Counted from the first letter of the stretch, positions 11,092-21,830 are shown. The stretch is 64,000 bases of DNA from Dryocosmus kuriphilus (GCA_038277395.1 CM076189.1:113071267-113135266), one strand, 5' to 3'. A program made the numbers and translations. Notes: generated by a model not told the origin, from the sequence alone.

Positions 11092-11311
11092 CCTTGGTGG
11101 TACGTGTCCGTACTAAGTCATCGACAGTCGATGTCACCTTCGTTCGGTAAGGTAGGCTTCCCCCACAAAAAACTTCTTGTAATCGCCGATAGATGGCGCC
11201 AATGTACGTTATCGGCAGTCGGTGTTACCCTGTAACGGTAAATTATGAATATTGGGGCAGGTACTTACCATATATATGTCACCACTGCAAGCTTTGCGTG
11301 AACGCCGCATT
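11092..11311 (+). repeat. Left terminal inverted repeat
   Basis: Pairs with 16,195-16,414. Shared blocks include GGCGCCAATGT, TTATCGGCAGTCGGTGTTACC and ATTGGGGCAGGTACTTACCAT. Short GTAACG/CGGTAA words within it are themselves internally repetitive. Confidence 0.85.
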
Positions 11312-11339
11312 CCTTATTGCTATTAATGTTATGTATTTA

Positions 11340-11715
11340 AATTTTCTTCTCATAAATTCGCCCCCTCTCACTCTCTCTCTCCCTCCTTCACTCTATCTCT
11401 CTCACCCTCCGTCGGCTTGTATGCTAAAATATAAGACTATAAATTCAATGCGCGATGACGTCATAATGCACGTTTGAACGTGTCTGCCCCTCTCTCTAAT
11501 ACTGACCTCATTATTTTGATGTCATTGTACTTAGAAGTTTATAGACGCGAGAATTCCATATGTATGAATCACTCATCTCCATGTATTTCGACAGGCATGC
11601 GCCAACACACGCGATGAAGTCATCATGCAGGTTTGGACCTGATTACCTCCCCCCCCCCCCCTTCATCTCTCACTCTCACTAAAACTGATCTCATTATTTT
11701 GATGGCATAATGGGT
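11340..11715. repeat. Subterminal tandem repeat, ~162-bp period
   Basis: Two copies share CGCGATGA(C/A)GTCAT(A/C)ATGCA, a pyrimidine-rich run and CTGA(C/T)CTCATTATTTTGATG, at about 11,449 and 11,611. The second copy has a long C run at 11,650-11,661. Confidence 0.75.
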
Positions 11716-11835
11716 GTGAGAAGCCTAGCGACTGTGGGGCAAAGTGAGAGTCTCGATATTGAACAAGAATGTTATATTACACAATACAAGCTCGACAAGT
11801 TTCATTAAGTTACGCAAGATGATGCAATATTCTAA

Positions 11836-12205
11836 AATCTCAAAATAATCAGATATTAAAAAACAAAAATTGTGCTAGGTTATGCTCAAGAAATGAAATT
11901 GCTTTTCGCTCTTGTAAGTTTCCGTACGACTAATATCTAATGAATCAAAACTCAAAATCTAAATTCAAGAATCTCAAAATAATCCGATATTGAAAAACAG
12001 CAATTTTTCTGGGTAATGCTCGAAAAATTCTATCACTTTTTCCTTTTGTAAAATTCCGTACGACCATCAGTTCCTGAATGAAAACTTAAAATCGGAACTC
12101 GAAAATCTCAAGATAATCACATACTGAGGAGCAAAAATTTTACTGCGTTGTGCTTAGGAATTTTAATCACTTTTCCCTCTTTTAAAATTCCCGCGGGTTG
12201 CTGAG
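11836..12205. repeat. Tandem repeat, 136-bp period, about 2.7 copies
   Basis: Unit starts (ATCTCAA(A/G)ATAATC) at about 11,836, 11,972 and 12,108. Each unit carries an AACAGCAATTTTTCTG-like, a GCT(C/T)(A/G)(A/G)(G/A)AA-like and a CTCTTGTAA(G/A)-TTCCGTACGAC-like block. Confidence 0.8.
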
Positions 12206-12279
12206 CTACAGGCTTCATGAGAAGGCTTCAAGCTAAACGTTTTTAAAACCACAGTTCTTCAGAAGGGTTCCATTCTAGG

Positions 12280-12560
12280 CTGAATGTCTTTAAAATTAGT
12301 CAATAATCGACAGGCCATGGTGGTTTGTGTTCGTGCTAAAAGGAAATTCAGTCAGTATTCAATTACGGCGGAAGGGCTCTGTTGCAGGCTAAATGTCTGC
12401 AAAGTTAATCAGTAACTAAAAGTCGATGATGGTTCGTCTCAGTGCTGAATGTCTGTAAAATTAATCAGTAACCAACAGGCGATGGTAGTTCATGTCCGCA
12501 ATAAATGTCTGTAAAAACTGTCACTTACCAACAGACGCTGATGATGGTTCGCGTCTGTGG
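12280..12560. repeat. Tandem minisatellite, roughly 50-70 bp units
   Basis: Repeated AATGTCTGTAAAATTAATCAGTAACC plus a GGCGATGGT(A/G)GTTC block at about 12,285, 12,400, 12,455 and 12,505, with unequal spacing. An (AAT)n run follows at 12,683-12,704. Confidence 0.7.
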
Positions 12561-12839
12561 TAAAATTTCATTCAAGCAGTAGCTCAGTACGTTGGATTGT
12601 TGCCATTGGACTCCTGTGACGACTTGGAGTATTTATGATGTAGATAGGACCTTTCAGATTTTCTGTAGGTAGCCACCCAAAATAATAATAATAATAATAA
12701 TTCCAAGCCATATAAAACATTGCAATATCAGAATGAATTTTATTGAAAATTAAATATAAAAGCTAAATATATAATAAAGTAAGTATCAGCATGTTTGAAG
12801 CTTGAGATAAAAGGTGACATGCATTTTATTAAAAGGGTT

Positions 12840-12930
12840 TCACACTCGCTCTTCTTTTTAAACGCCTCAATATCTCTCTGTCTCTCTCTCTCTTTCTCTC
12901 TCTCTGTCCCTCTCTCTCTTTCTTATTTTT
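12840..12930. repeat. CT microsatellite
   Basis: Run of TCTCTCTCTG-type sequence inside the inverted-repeat element. Confidence 0.8.
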
Positions 12931-13049
12931 AGGAATAGCAATTTATCTATTATGATTTGAAGATTTAGCATAAAAAAATATAAAAAGAAGTCTCTCTGTT
13001 CTTATTAGGTTGCAGTTATGTCGTCTAACAAATATTTTACTCACTTGCT

Positions 13050-13665
13050 GAAGAATTGTAAGTTCAATAATCAAAGTAAGACTTACGTTTTCCCAAAATG
13101 TTTCCAAATATTACATCATATCCTCCAAAATGCTATAACATCATTTGATAGATCTTTAATACAATACGTAAACAATAAATTCTTAATTTTACAGAAATTT
13201 TGCAAGGTTAATAATGTGATTCTTGGGAAATGGATTAATGTCCATGCTAAATAGAAAATAATTAGAAATGCAATTGTGCAGCTCAGAATATGCAAAGAAA
13301 AATAATTTAAAGCCATTCCTGTGTATTTGCAAAATCTCCTACAATGGGATTTTAGACATAAAAATAAGTGTATCCTGTGTAACGTACTCTTGGTGTCACA
13401 ATAAATATGACGTCAGCTTCCTGTCAACAAATATGAAAGATTAATTCGCTAAGGAATTAGTTAATGGAAAAGCAAGGAAATAACTGGAGAAGAGTGCTGC
13501 ATACTCGTGGAATGTATAAACAGTAAATTTGTTGATAAAGTCAAAGACCTACGAATGTAAATCTTACGTTTTACGAAATTCTTTGAAAAATACTACATCA
13601 CATCCCCTAAAATTCTATAACATAGATTTAAAGTATTTGAAGTAATACGCTTGTCAGTAATAATT
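13050..13665. repeat. Internal direct repeat pair in the inverted-repeat element
   Basis: 13,080-13,190 (CTTACGTTTTCCCAAAATG...TACATCATATCCTCCAAAATGC) is repeated diverged at 13,563-13,665 (CTTACGTTTTACGAAATTC...TACATCACATCCCCTAAAATTC). The 78-codon and 66-codon frames over the first copy are on opposite strands of a repeat and I do not regard them as genes. Confidence 0.6.
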
Positions 13666-13669
13666 GAAG

Positions 13670-15200
13670 AGTGGTCCTATCTTACAAATCTGAATTATTC
13701 ATCCAACTGTTATGTGATGCATCAAATTCTAACTTATTTACAAGCGGTTCATTTCACAGCTTTTATTACTTTTTCTCCAACCGATAAATATCGTAATGTT
13801 TGACTTTTGAAAGTGCTTCTATGAAGCGGATTCAATATTTCTTTTTGATTTTACTATAAATAAATCGGTTGTCCAATCTGATTGCATGAAATTTCTCAAA
13901 ACTTGATACATTTACTGAGATGGTACAGGAGGTTGTAGTTAAATAAAGTACTAACAAACCGTAGACCATCAATTATAGAAAACTCTAAAACTAAAATGAG
14001 TCTCTTAACTTTTTTCTTGTATAATAACCAAAATGAGTTCTGTTATAAGAAATTAATATGAATTATATATCATAAACGAGTACTTATAATGTTTAAAAAT
14101 CACATTAAATTTAACTCATTAAACAAACTATATATTCTTGATTAATAGAAAGACATTGCACACTTAGTACCATTCTGGTTCTATTTAAACCGTTTTTATA
14201 AATTAGGGAAATAAAGTTTACACTCACATATATTACATGTGCTAACTCTACTATTGGAAATAACAAACTAGCATTTAAGCTGTTAAAGTATCATCTAACA
14301 AAAATTTTATTTAGTAACACCAGCCTCTATTATTACATTAAGATTGAAATTATTTCATTGCGTTATTTCTGTTTCAGGTACGAGTAACAGCAACTAATCT
14401 ACCAAATAAATGAGCTACACTTATCTTATAATCCACTGTATGCAACTTTGAAATAATACTTAACACAACAGAGTAATATGTTAAAAATCCAATTCATTTT
14501 ACTGACACCTTGCAATAATAACATGATTAATGAAGTATTGAAGATAATAAAATCAGTCATTGCCAGTGAAGAATTATTTTTCTTAGGACAACATTTAACT
14601 CTGGGTAAAGTAAGTCTAGTTCAAGAGGTAAAAAGGAAAACTAGATGAGTAATGAATAGATTTGTACCATTGATTCTTATATACTATTTAGACAAATGAT
14701 TGATTTCTAGCACATAAGGACAAAGAAGCCATTTCAGTGATATTAAAACTGAAATTAAACTCAGTTAACTATTAAAATATATGGGGAAGATGAGGTGGTG
14801 TTTTTTGCCAGGTTTCGAGAGGATCATTTTGTAGTTGAAACAAGTCGGTACTGAAGAATGTTGGGATCAATTATTACACCCCCCAAGTCATATGCTGAAG
14901 CTTTAAAAGACGAGCTGATCCTCCCTTGCATTAACTAATATTAATTCAGGTGAGCGGAGTGAAGAACAAATACACATAAATTTTTAAAACTGTATTTATT
15001 TACTTTATTACAGTCCAGTAAATTTAAAGGACTACATATAACATTTTATATGTGATTCTTAAGTTACAAGTGCAGAATATGTTCAATCGAAGAATTCAAA
15101 TGTTAATTCAACATTTAGAAATATTGAACCAGCAGGTTTTAAAGTTTTTACACCAATTAATCAGAATATTATCATCCAATAATGCCAGCCTCTATTCATT
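13670..15200. other. AT-rich interior of the inverted-repeat element
   Basis: No open frame of note. The part at 13,822-13,890 (TTCAATATTTCTTTTTGATTT...) recurs at 34,430-34,500, showing that a related, internally deleted element lies there. Confidence 0.5.
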
Positions 15201-15211
15201 AGTGATAGCAA

Positions 15212-15802
15212 TTATTTGAAGCGACATATTTCTGCTTCCATTTGATTGGGATTGTAAAGTGAGCATATTCGATCTACCAATTCCTTCGCATGTTCCCAGT
15301 AATCTAAAAATTTTGCCCCTATTCCATATTGAGAGGAAAAGTCACTTTCAGCATTATCTTCATCACAATCACTCTCATCTTCGTTATCAACACCCTCATC
15401 CATATTTGCATTACTACCACCATCATCACCATCATTATTGACTGTCACGAATATTGAATCATCATGTTGATCAAATTCATCTTTTTCATCTTCATGTTCT
15501 GATTTTAATTTCTGAGTAGTGCCCACAAGTTTCTTTAATGGAGAAGAATTAAGTTCGATTTCTTCTTGAACATCTCGATCCTCATTAGGTTTCAAATTTT
15601 TCTGCTTTCGATGAATCGCATTATCAGTCGTACTATTCTGTTTGTTGCTGCTTTGAATTGTTCTTATAGCTTCAGGCACCTTTGCAATTTTTCGAAAGCC
15701 TCTCTCATCACCATCATCATCATCATACGCATGATTCTTTGTTGTGCAAGAGTACTTTGCATGCCTTTTTAAATTACAGAGCCCTGAATAAGCTCTGATC
15801 AA
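15212..15802 (-). CDS. Acidic ORF with a degraded C2H2-type finger, inside the transposon
   Basis: 196 codons. The N-terminal part reads AYSGLCNLKRHAKYSC, the second half of a C2H2 finger like those of insect BTB/zinc-finger (Lola-type) proteins. The first half, GCDK, is visible 29 bases upstream in another frame, so the finger is broken by a short insertion or an unrecognised intron. The middle is polar. Residues about 115-160 are strongly acidic (DDGDDGG, DNEDESDCDEDNAESD), and the C-terminus reads YWEHAKELVDRICSLYNP. It has no transposase catalytic motif that I can see. It may be a captured host gene fragment or a regulatory protein of the element. Function is unknown. Confidence 0.45.
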   Translation of the reverse strand: MIRAYSGLCNLKRHAKYSCTTKNHAYDDDDGDERGFRKIAKVPEAIRTIQSSNKQNSTTDNAIHRKQKNLKPNEDRDVQEEIELNSSPLKKLVGTTQKLKSEHEDEKDEFDQHDDSIFVTVNNDGDDGGSNANMDEGVDNEDESDCDEDNAESDFSSQYGIGAKFLDYWEHAKELVDRICSLYNPNQMEAEICRFK

Positions 15803-15884
15803 TTTGGAGATGTGGAAGTCATTTTGTCACAGCCATTACCTACATGAATGACTATTCGTTCACAGGTGTTGGGCTTATATCCTA

Positions 15885-16115
15885 AGAAGTAGGAGGGGAG
15901 GTGGAGGAAGAGGATGAGGAGGAGGAGCAGGAGGTGTATTAGGAAGAATGTAATGAGGAGGACATTGAATCGATGTTAAACAAACGTTGAACTGACGTCA
16001 AACTAAAGTTGACTAAACGTTAAGCCAACGTTAATTCAACGTTGGTTCAAAGATTGTTTAAACGTTGGTTCAACGTTTGTCCAACATTGCACAGAGCTGA
16101 TTCAATGTTGCACAA
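15885..16115. repeat. GGA-rich run followed by a palindromic AACGTT array
   Basis: 15,885-15,960 is GGAGGA-rich. 15,970-16,115 has at least eight copies of AACGTT or one-base variants (CAACGTTG, TTCAACGTTGG, AAACGTTAA) in both orientations, just inside the right terminal inverted repeat. It is non-coding and could be a clustered protein-binding site. Confidence 0.65.
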
Positions 16116-16194
16116 AAATTGATTAAATATCTGATTTAGAGAATTTAAGAGAAGTAAATTTCAATACGTAACCTTAATAGTAATAAGGATTGCC

Positions 16195-16414
16195 GCGTTC
16201 ACTCAAAGCTTGTAGTGTTGATATACATGGTAAATACCTGCCCCAGTAATACTACTTTACCGATATAGGGTAATATCGACTGCCGGTAACGGACATTGGC
16301 GCCATACTCGTATATCGGCGGTAAGAAGAAGTTTGTTGTCGTGGAACCCTACCTTACGACCGACGGTAACACCGACTGTCGATAACTTACCACGGACATG
16401 CACCACTGAGGGCT
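16195..16414 (-). repeat. Right terminal inverted repeat
   Basis: Inverse of 11,092-11,311. Its outer end, CACCACTGAGGG, meets type A array units (CTTTTGAAGTC) about 9 bases further on. Confidence 0.85.
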
Positions 16415-16600
16415 TAGTGTCTTTTGAAGTCTCTGAAGTCTGTTGGAGTCTGTTAAGTCTTTGGAAGTTTCATGAAGTCTTTTAAAGTCGTACGAAACCT
16501 TAAAGTCCTTTAAAGTATTGTTAAGTCTTTCAAAGTCTTTTGAAGATAGTTGACCTACTGGAAGCCTTTGAGGTTTGTTGTAGCCTTTGGATCTATCTAT
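16415..16600. repeat. Type A array, remnant beside gene A exon 2
   Basis: About 180 bp of TTTGAAGTC units between the transposon and the exon donor site. This is the upstream stub of the intron 2 array. Confidence 0.8.
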
Positions 16601-16608
16601 TTACTTAC

Positions 16609-16692
16609 CAGAATGTGGTGGTTCGGACAATCTTGGATCACCACCAATGCCCAGTCTAAGATTCAGATCGGGCGGTCTAGATCCCTCCATAC
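16609..16692 (-). CDS. Gene A, exon 2 (84 nt): EAR-motif exon
   Basis: A symmetrical phase 1-1 exon. On the minus strand the acceptor is CTTTACCAAATTAG and the donor is GTAAGTAAATAG, both strong matches to consensus. The exon gives MEGSRPPDLNLRLGIGGDPR then LSEPPHS. The first two bases complete the Cys codon begun by exon 1, and the final G starts the Gly codon completed by exon 3.

The DLNLRLG core combines the plant DLN and LxLxL forms of the EAR repressor motif. The 58,178-58,261 exon has the same length, the same splice phases and the same DLNLRLGI core. Both share about 130 bp of flanking intron, which shows common descent. The opposite-strand frame at 16,587-16,814 is only its shadow. 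Confidence 0.8.
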
Positions 16693-19600
16693 CTAATTTG
16701 GTAAAGAAAGCGTTGTTTATGTTAAAAGGAAACGGCATCGTCATTGGGAGCAATACCTTTCATTTGAAATCGCCCTTCTTGGATGAAGTCAGTAGAGAAT
16801 TTAAAATCCACTAAACACTACTAAAATCTCGTAAACGCCCTTAAAGTACCTTAAAACTCTTAAATACCTTAAAACTTAAAATTCCTCAATTCCCTTAAAA
16901 TTTTTGAGTTTTCGAATTCTCATTCAAATTTTTAATGATACTGCTTTTAGTTTGTTACAATTCTGAACTTACTAATATCCCTAAAGCTCTTAAAACCACT
17001 AAAAGCCCTCAAAAGCCCATGAACTCCCTTAAAACTGTAAGCATCTGTAACTTTTTAAAATCCCTACATCGACTAAATCATATGAAGAAGAGAAAACCCG
17101 CAAAGGCCTTAAACCTTTTAAGAAACCCGTAAAGCGTTAAAATACGTTACAAGGCCATAAAGCTTTTAAAATTCCCCAAAACCTGTGTAAAATTCTTCTC
17201 AACACCTGAAATCCCCTAAAACCGTTTAAAAAATCAAAATATCTTCAATCACTTAAACCCCTTAAATCCTGTAAAATACATTAATTACTCAAAATTCTTT
17301 AACACGCTCAACGCTTCTTGAAATCTCCTTAAATCCCTCAAACCCTTCAAATCCCTGAAAATTTCTTAAAAACCTTCAAACTTTTAAAACCCTTAAAATA
17401 CCCTAACATTGCTTGAATTCTTCAAAACCCGTTAAAATCACTGAATATCTTAAAATATTAAAACATATAACGTCCTCAAGGTCTGAAGTCCATTAAACAC
17501 TAAAAGCTTTTACAATCCTTCAAAAAATTTCAAATTTCATTAAAAAATTAATTTTATTAAAATTTTTAAACCATTTAAGCGTTTAATCTCTGGTAAAATC
17601 CATCAAATCCCTTAAAACCCTTAAAATATTATAAAGCCTTTAATTCTCTTAAAATTCCTTAAATTCTTATAAAAATCTTTAAAGTCTTAAAACACCTTAA
17701 ACACCCCAAGGCTCCCTGAAATATTTTAAAACCCTTAAAACCCTTTTAACATATCTACAATACCATCAGCGCCTTCAAAGTCATTCAATACCACTTAAAA
17801 TCCCCTAAAATATTTAAAATCCCTAAAACCCTTTAAATCTCTTCAAACACTTAAATACTCTTAAAATGAATAGAAATGATTAAACCCCTTAAACTATTAA
17901 AATCATTGGAATCCTAAAAATATCTGGAGGAATTAAAATACTTTAACCCCGTAGAAACATTTAAAACCTCTCAAAAGTCTTTAAAACCCTCCAAATAAAT
18001 TAAAACCCTTAACAGCCCGTAAACATTTAAAATTACTTAATAACCTTTAAATTACTTAAATTCCTTAAATCCCTTAAAAAACTATAACCTTTAGAATCCT
18101 ATAAATGCCTAAAAGCATTATGACACTCAAACCCCTTAAAAGCCCCTAAAACCTCTCAAGATACTTTCAAACACTGCAAACACCTTAAAAACATGAAAAT
18201 TTCTTAAAATAACTTAAACTGCTTAAATCCTTCAAATCTCTTGAAATAACATAATTCCTTAAAACTTTAACACCTATAAAATCTGAGAAATCCTTAAATA
18301 CCTTAAAACTTTATAATCTCTTGAAACAGTTTAAGCCTTTTGAACCCATAAAGTACCCTAAAACCCCAAAAATACTTTAAATACATTAATCCATTAATAT
18401 TCTCGGAATTTCTTAAATTCCCTTAATTTCTTTAGAATTCCTTAGAATCCTTACAACCTCTTAATTCTATTAAAATCTTAAAAATCTCTAATTGCCTGAA
18501 AACATCTAATCCCATAAAAGCACCTTAAAATACTTTAAAAATCTTTATAAGGCTTTAAAATCGTAAAAATATCTAAATTCTATAAAACACCTAAGATTCT
18601 TACACCACTTAAAAACTCTTGAAATCCCTAAGGTCACTATAACCCTCCATAATATACCTTGAAACCCTTAAAATCTCTTAAAACCATTATAGCCCATTAA
18701 ACATGGTTAAAATCGCCCTCACTGTTGGAAAAATAAAAATGATGAAGGATTATAATTCAATAAGTTAATAATTATGCCAAATAGAAATTAAGAATAGCTA
18801 AAATTATGCCAAACGATAAATGATAACTCAGTAAGAACAAGATTATTTTAAATGATAATTCGTTAAAATAAAGATTCGGCCAGATAGAATTCCTGCCAAT
18901 TGAAAATTAGGGCGTATAAGATTTTGGTATATGCACGTTGTGCGAGAAGGATACAAAAATTGAAGAAAATTCATTAAAATTCTTGAGAAATTAACCAAAT
19001 TTGAAAGAGATGTAGTAATTTAGAATTTTATGGAAGTTAATCCTTTAAGACCCGTAAAGCCTCGTAAAATTACTTGAAGTCCCTAAATCTCTTCAAACAC
19101 TAAAACGCTTAGAATCCTAAAAGTCCCTAAAAGCATTAAAACACTTTGATCCTTTAAAAGCCCTAAAAATCTCCCAAAATCATTTCAGATACTTCAAATA
19201 CTTTAAAACATTTAAGATCCCTTCCAATAACTTAAACTACTTAAATCCTTCAAATCTATTGAGATGACCTAGTTCCTTAAAATCTTAAAATCCCTAAATG
19301 CCTTCAAGCTTTTAAACCCCTTCAAGCAATTTAAGGCGTTTAAACCATAAAGTCCCTTAAATCTCCAAAAATACTTAAAATAATTTAATCGCTTAATATT
19401 ATTGAAATTGCTTAAAATCCCTTAAATCCCCTAAAATCCCTTAAAACCCTTACAATCTCTTAATTTTCTCAAAACCTTGAAAATCCATAAATGCCTTGAA
19501 GCTTTTAATCCCTCAAAAACACCTTAAAATTCTTTAAAAATCCAAAAAAACTCTTCAAAATCCTAAAAATCTCTAAATTCGATAAAACACCTAAAATTCT

Positions 19601-20744
19601 TGAACCATTTAAAAATTCTTCAAACCCTTGTGATCCCTAAAGCCCTCCATAATATAAATTGAAACTCTTAAAATATCTTAAAGTCCTTTAAATCCATTAA
19701 ACGTCGTTAAAGTCGCCCTTATTTTAGGAACAATAAAAGTGATGAAAGAGCATAATTCAATAAATTAATAATTTTTCCACATAGAAATTAAGAAAAATTA
19801 AAATTATGCCAAACGATAACCTGGAACAATCAAATTATGACAAATGGTAATTCAGGAAGATGAAGATTATTTTAAACAATAATTCGTTAAAATAAAGATT
19901 ACGCCAAATGGAATTGCGGGAAACTGAAAATTAGGGAAAATAATTATTGGGGAATATTCATTTGCCGCGAAAAGAATTTTTAAGATTCAAGAAAATTCGT
20001 AGGACTTCTTGAAGAATTAACTGAATTTGAGAGAAATGTAGTAAATTAGAAATTTATTGAAGGAAATCTCTTAAAACACGAAAAGCCTCTTAAAATTACT
20101 TGAATTCCTTAAATTCCTTAAAACACTAAACACCCTAGAAAACCTAAAAATCCCTAAAAGCGATAACATATTATAATCCCTTAAGAGCCCTCAAAGTCTC
20201 TCAAAATGCTTTCAAACACTTTAAACGCTTAAAAAATCATAAAATCTATTAAAACTACTTAAACTGCTTCCATCCTTTAAACCTCTTAAAATAACCTAAC
20301 ACGTCAGCATTTTCAAACACCTAGAATCCTAAAAATGGCTAAATATCTTAAGACATTTACACCCCTTGAAACAGTTTAAGTCTTTTAATACCATAAGATC
20401 CCTTAAAAATACTAAAATACTACAAATACTTTAATCTCTTAATATTCTCAAAAATTCTTAAAATCCTTAAACACTCTTGAAATTCCTTAAAGCCCTTACT
20501 GCTGCTAGCTACTGCCTTTAGTTTATTACAATTTTCAATTTGGAGATTACAGAATTTAATGTTAAATCGTTAGGATTTAATAATATTTGTTAAACTCTTT
20601 TCCTCCGGCCATATGGAAAATTTAGATGAATACTTTTAGGAATGAACGGTTCAAAATGGAACCATGTAAGTAAATATCTCAGAGCAAGTGTGTATGTAAC
20701 CATTTTTATAAATAATGAGTATAATAATAATAATTTATACTTAC
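16693..20744 (-). other. Gene A intron 1 (about 4.05 kb)
   Basis: Runs from GTAAGTATAAA (complement ending at 20,744) to CCAAATTAG (complement starting at 16,693). It is almost wholly type B array. 16,693-16,815 is homologous to the acceptor-side flanks of both small exons in gene C. Confidence 0.7.
16815..20510. repeat. Degenerate ~10-bp array, CCCTTAAAAT type (type B), with ~1.02 kb higher-order repeat
   Basis: Hundreds of imperfect CCTTAAAA(T/C)C units. Three higher-order copies are marked by GTAAA(C/G)...AAATTACTT near 18,020, 19,055 and 20,080. An AT-rich island with AATTATGCCAAA(T/C) and AATTCGTTAAAATAAAGATT occurs at 18,720-18,930 and 19,730-19,960. A TACTGCTTTTAGTTTGTTACAATT landmark at 16,937 recurs near 20,506 and at 58,498. 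There are no coding frames of significance. Confidence 0.88.
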
Positions 20745-20802
20745 ATTTATAGTGAGCGAAGCATAGGAATGTGAGAAATATAATACTTGTAAAACGCTTC
20801 AT
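20745..20802 (-). CDS. Gene A, exon 1: signal-peptide exon
   Basis: The ATG at 20,802 (minus) opens MKRFTSIIFLTFLCFAHYK, followed by one base and a strong donor, GTAAGTATAAA. A positively charged start, a hydrophobic stretch IIFLTFLCFA and small residues before HYKC form a classical secretory signal peptide, with cleavage likely just after CFA. The exon ends in phase 1, matching the phase 1 acceptor of exon 2, where T plus GT gives Cys. No ATG lies closer upstream in frame. The frame continues past the donor to 20,590, but that part is intron. Joined to exons 2 and 3 this gives about 214 residues. Confidence 0.72.
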
Positions 20803-21830
20803 TTTTTTTTTTTCTTAAAGAAAATTGGATAAAATAAAGAGAACTAATATTTTTGTAGGAATGACGTGTCTCCATAAATGGCTTCTATACTAAATATACT
20901 AATACGTTTATCTGATAATGAAGCAATATTTATTCTTTAGGAGAATAATGTTAATCGATGAATAGTGTTGTTCTCAGATTTCGAAATTTTCCATATTTTC
21001 TAGACTTATTACATAACCTTTAGAAAAACTGAGTTATTAAAGACTCTAATATCTGCTAAGGATTTCGTAATTTTTATAAGATGTACCAATCAATTCTTTT
21101 ATTCAAATTTAGAAAACTTAAACAACGAATTAAGCTAATATCTTAAAAGGTTCTCTTTTAATTTTCAACGTCTTTAGAATAAATTTAGAAATTATTTCGA
21201 AATTATATACTTAAAGGTTTTCAAAAATATTCTAAGTTTGTTACTTTGTATTAAAAAAACTTTAATTGGAATAACTAATTAAATAACTCGTTTTATTTTT
21301 AAAGATTAAAAAAAAATGACTTTTATAAATTTAGAAATTTAGAAACTTACACCATTTTTACGAAATTTCCTCAGCTTTGATCTAAACATCTTGAAATCTC
21401 GTAATCTCATAATTTTGTTGAAATTTTTAGAAATCAGCTTCAATATCTTCTAATTCTTTGAACTTCCGAAAATTAGATTGAGTGAGCTCTGTGGAAATAC
21501 ATAAGAATCCCTTGCAATACTTTGGAATCTTGTAAAATAAATTAAATCCTTTTAAATCTTCTAACATCCACCAAGATCTCTTCGAAGAACTTTAAAATCA
21601 TTTAAACTTTAAATACTTCAAAGTATTTTAAACTCGTTTAAAATGCTTTAAAATTTTTAAAAAATTTTGAAATCTATTAAAAAATTATCAAGTGCTTTTA
21701 AAGAAACTTTAAATTCATCAAAATCGTTTCAAGTATGTTCTCATAAATCCTGAAATTCTGGTCGATTCTTTTAAAATACTTTCATAATATTTAAAATAAT
21801 TTTGAATCTCCTATAATTCCATCAAAGCAG
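20803..21830. other. 5' flank of gene A
   Basis: About 1 kb of AT-rich sequence without array structure, immediately upstream of the signal-peptide exon on the minus strand. It would contain the promoter. I cannot assign a TATA box or start site with confidence. Loose CCTTAAA-like words appear from about 21,480. Confidence 0.45.

Larger units (their letters stand above)
11092..16414. mobile_element. 5.3 kb DNA transposon-like element with ~220-bp terminal inverted repeats
   Basis: The sequence from 11,092 (CCCTTGGTGGTACGTGTCCG) is repeated in inverse orientation ending at 16,414 (reverse complement CCCTCAGTGGTGCATGTCCG). Homology continues inward for about 220 bp through GGCGCCAATGT, CGGCAGTCG and GGGGCAGGTA to GCGTGAACGC at about 11,311 and 16,195. 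The type A array resumes immediately outside on the right and Pao sequence lies on the left, so the ends are real. No transposase is recognised, and I cannot call a convincing target duplication, so the superfamily is undetermined. The interior is rich in tandem repeats and carries an acidic ORF at 15,212-15,802. Confidence 0.8.
5139..16608 (-). other. Gene A intron 2 (about 11.5 kb), enlarged by nested transposons
   Basis: It is bounded by GTAAGT (complement of 16,603-16,608) and CTTAG (complement of 5,139-5,143). The original intron seems to be type A array, now only at 5,280-5,460 and 16,420-16,600. Between them lie a Pao retroelement, an R1-like insertion and a 5.3 kb inverted-repeat transposon. 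In copy C the corresponding intron is about 4.5 kb of uninterrupted array. Confidence 0.6.

Noticed and set aside
11092..16414. Assignment of the inverted-repeat element to piggyBac because it begins CCC
   Set aside because: No TTAA duplication flanks it and no transposase is visible.
16587..16814. 75-codon plus-strand ORF
   Set aside because: It is antisense to the EAR exon. Splice sites, phase and homology all support the minus strand.
20590..20744. Continuation of the signal-peptide frame to a 70-aa protein
   Set aside because: A strong GTAAGTATAAA donor ends the exon at 20,745, and the downstream sequence reads like intron, with phase matching exon 2.
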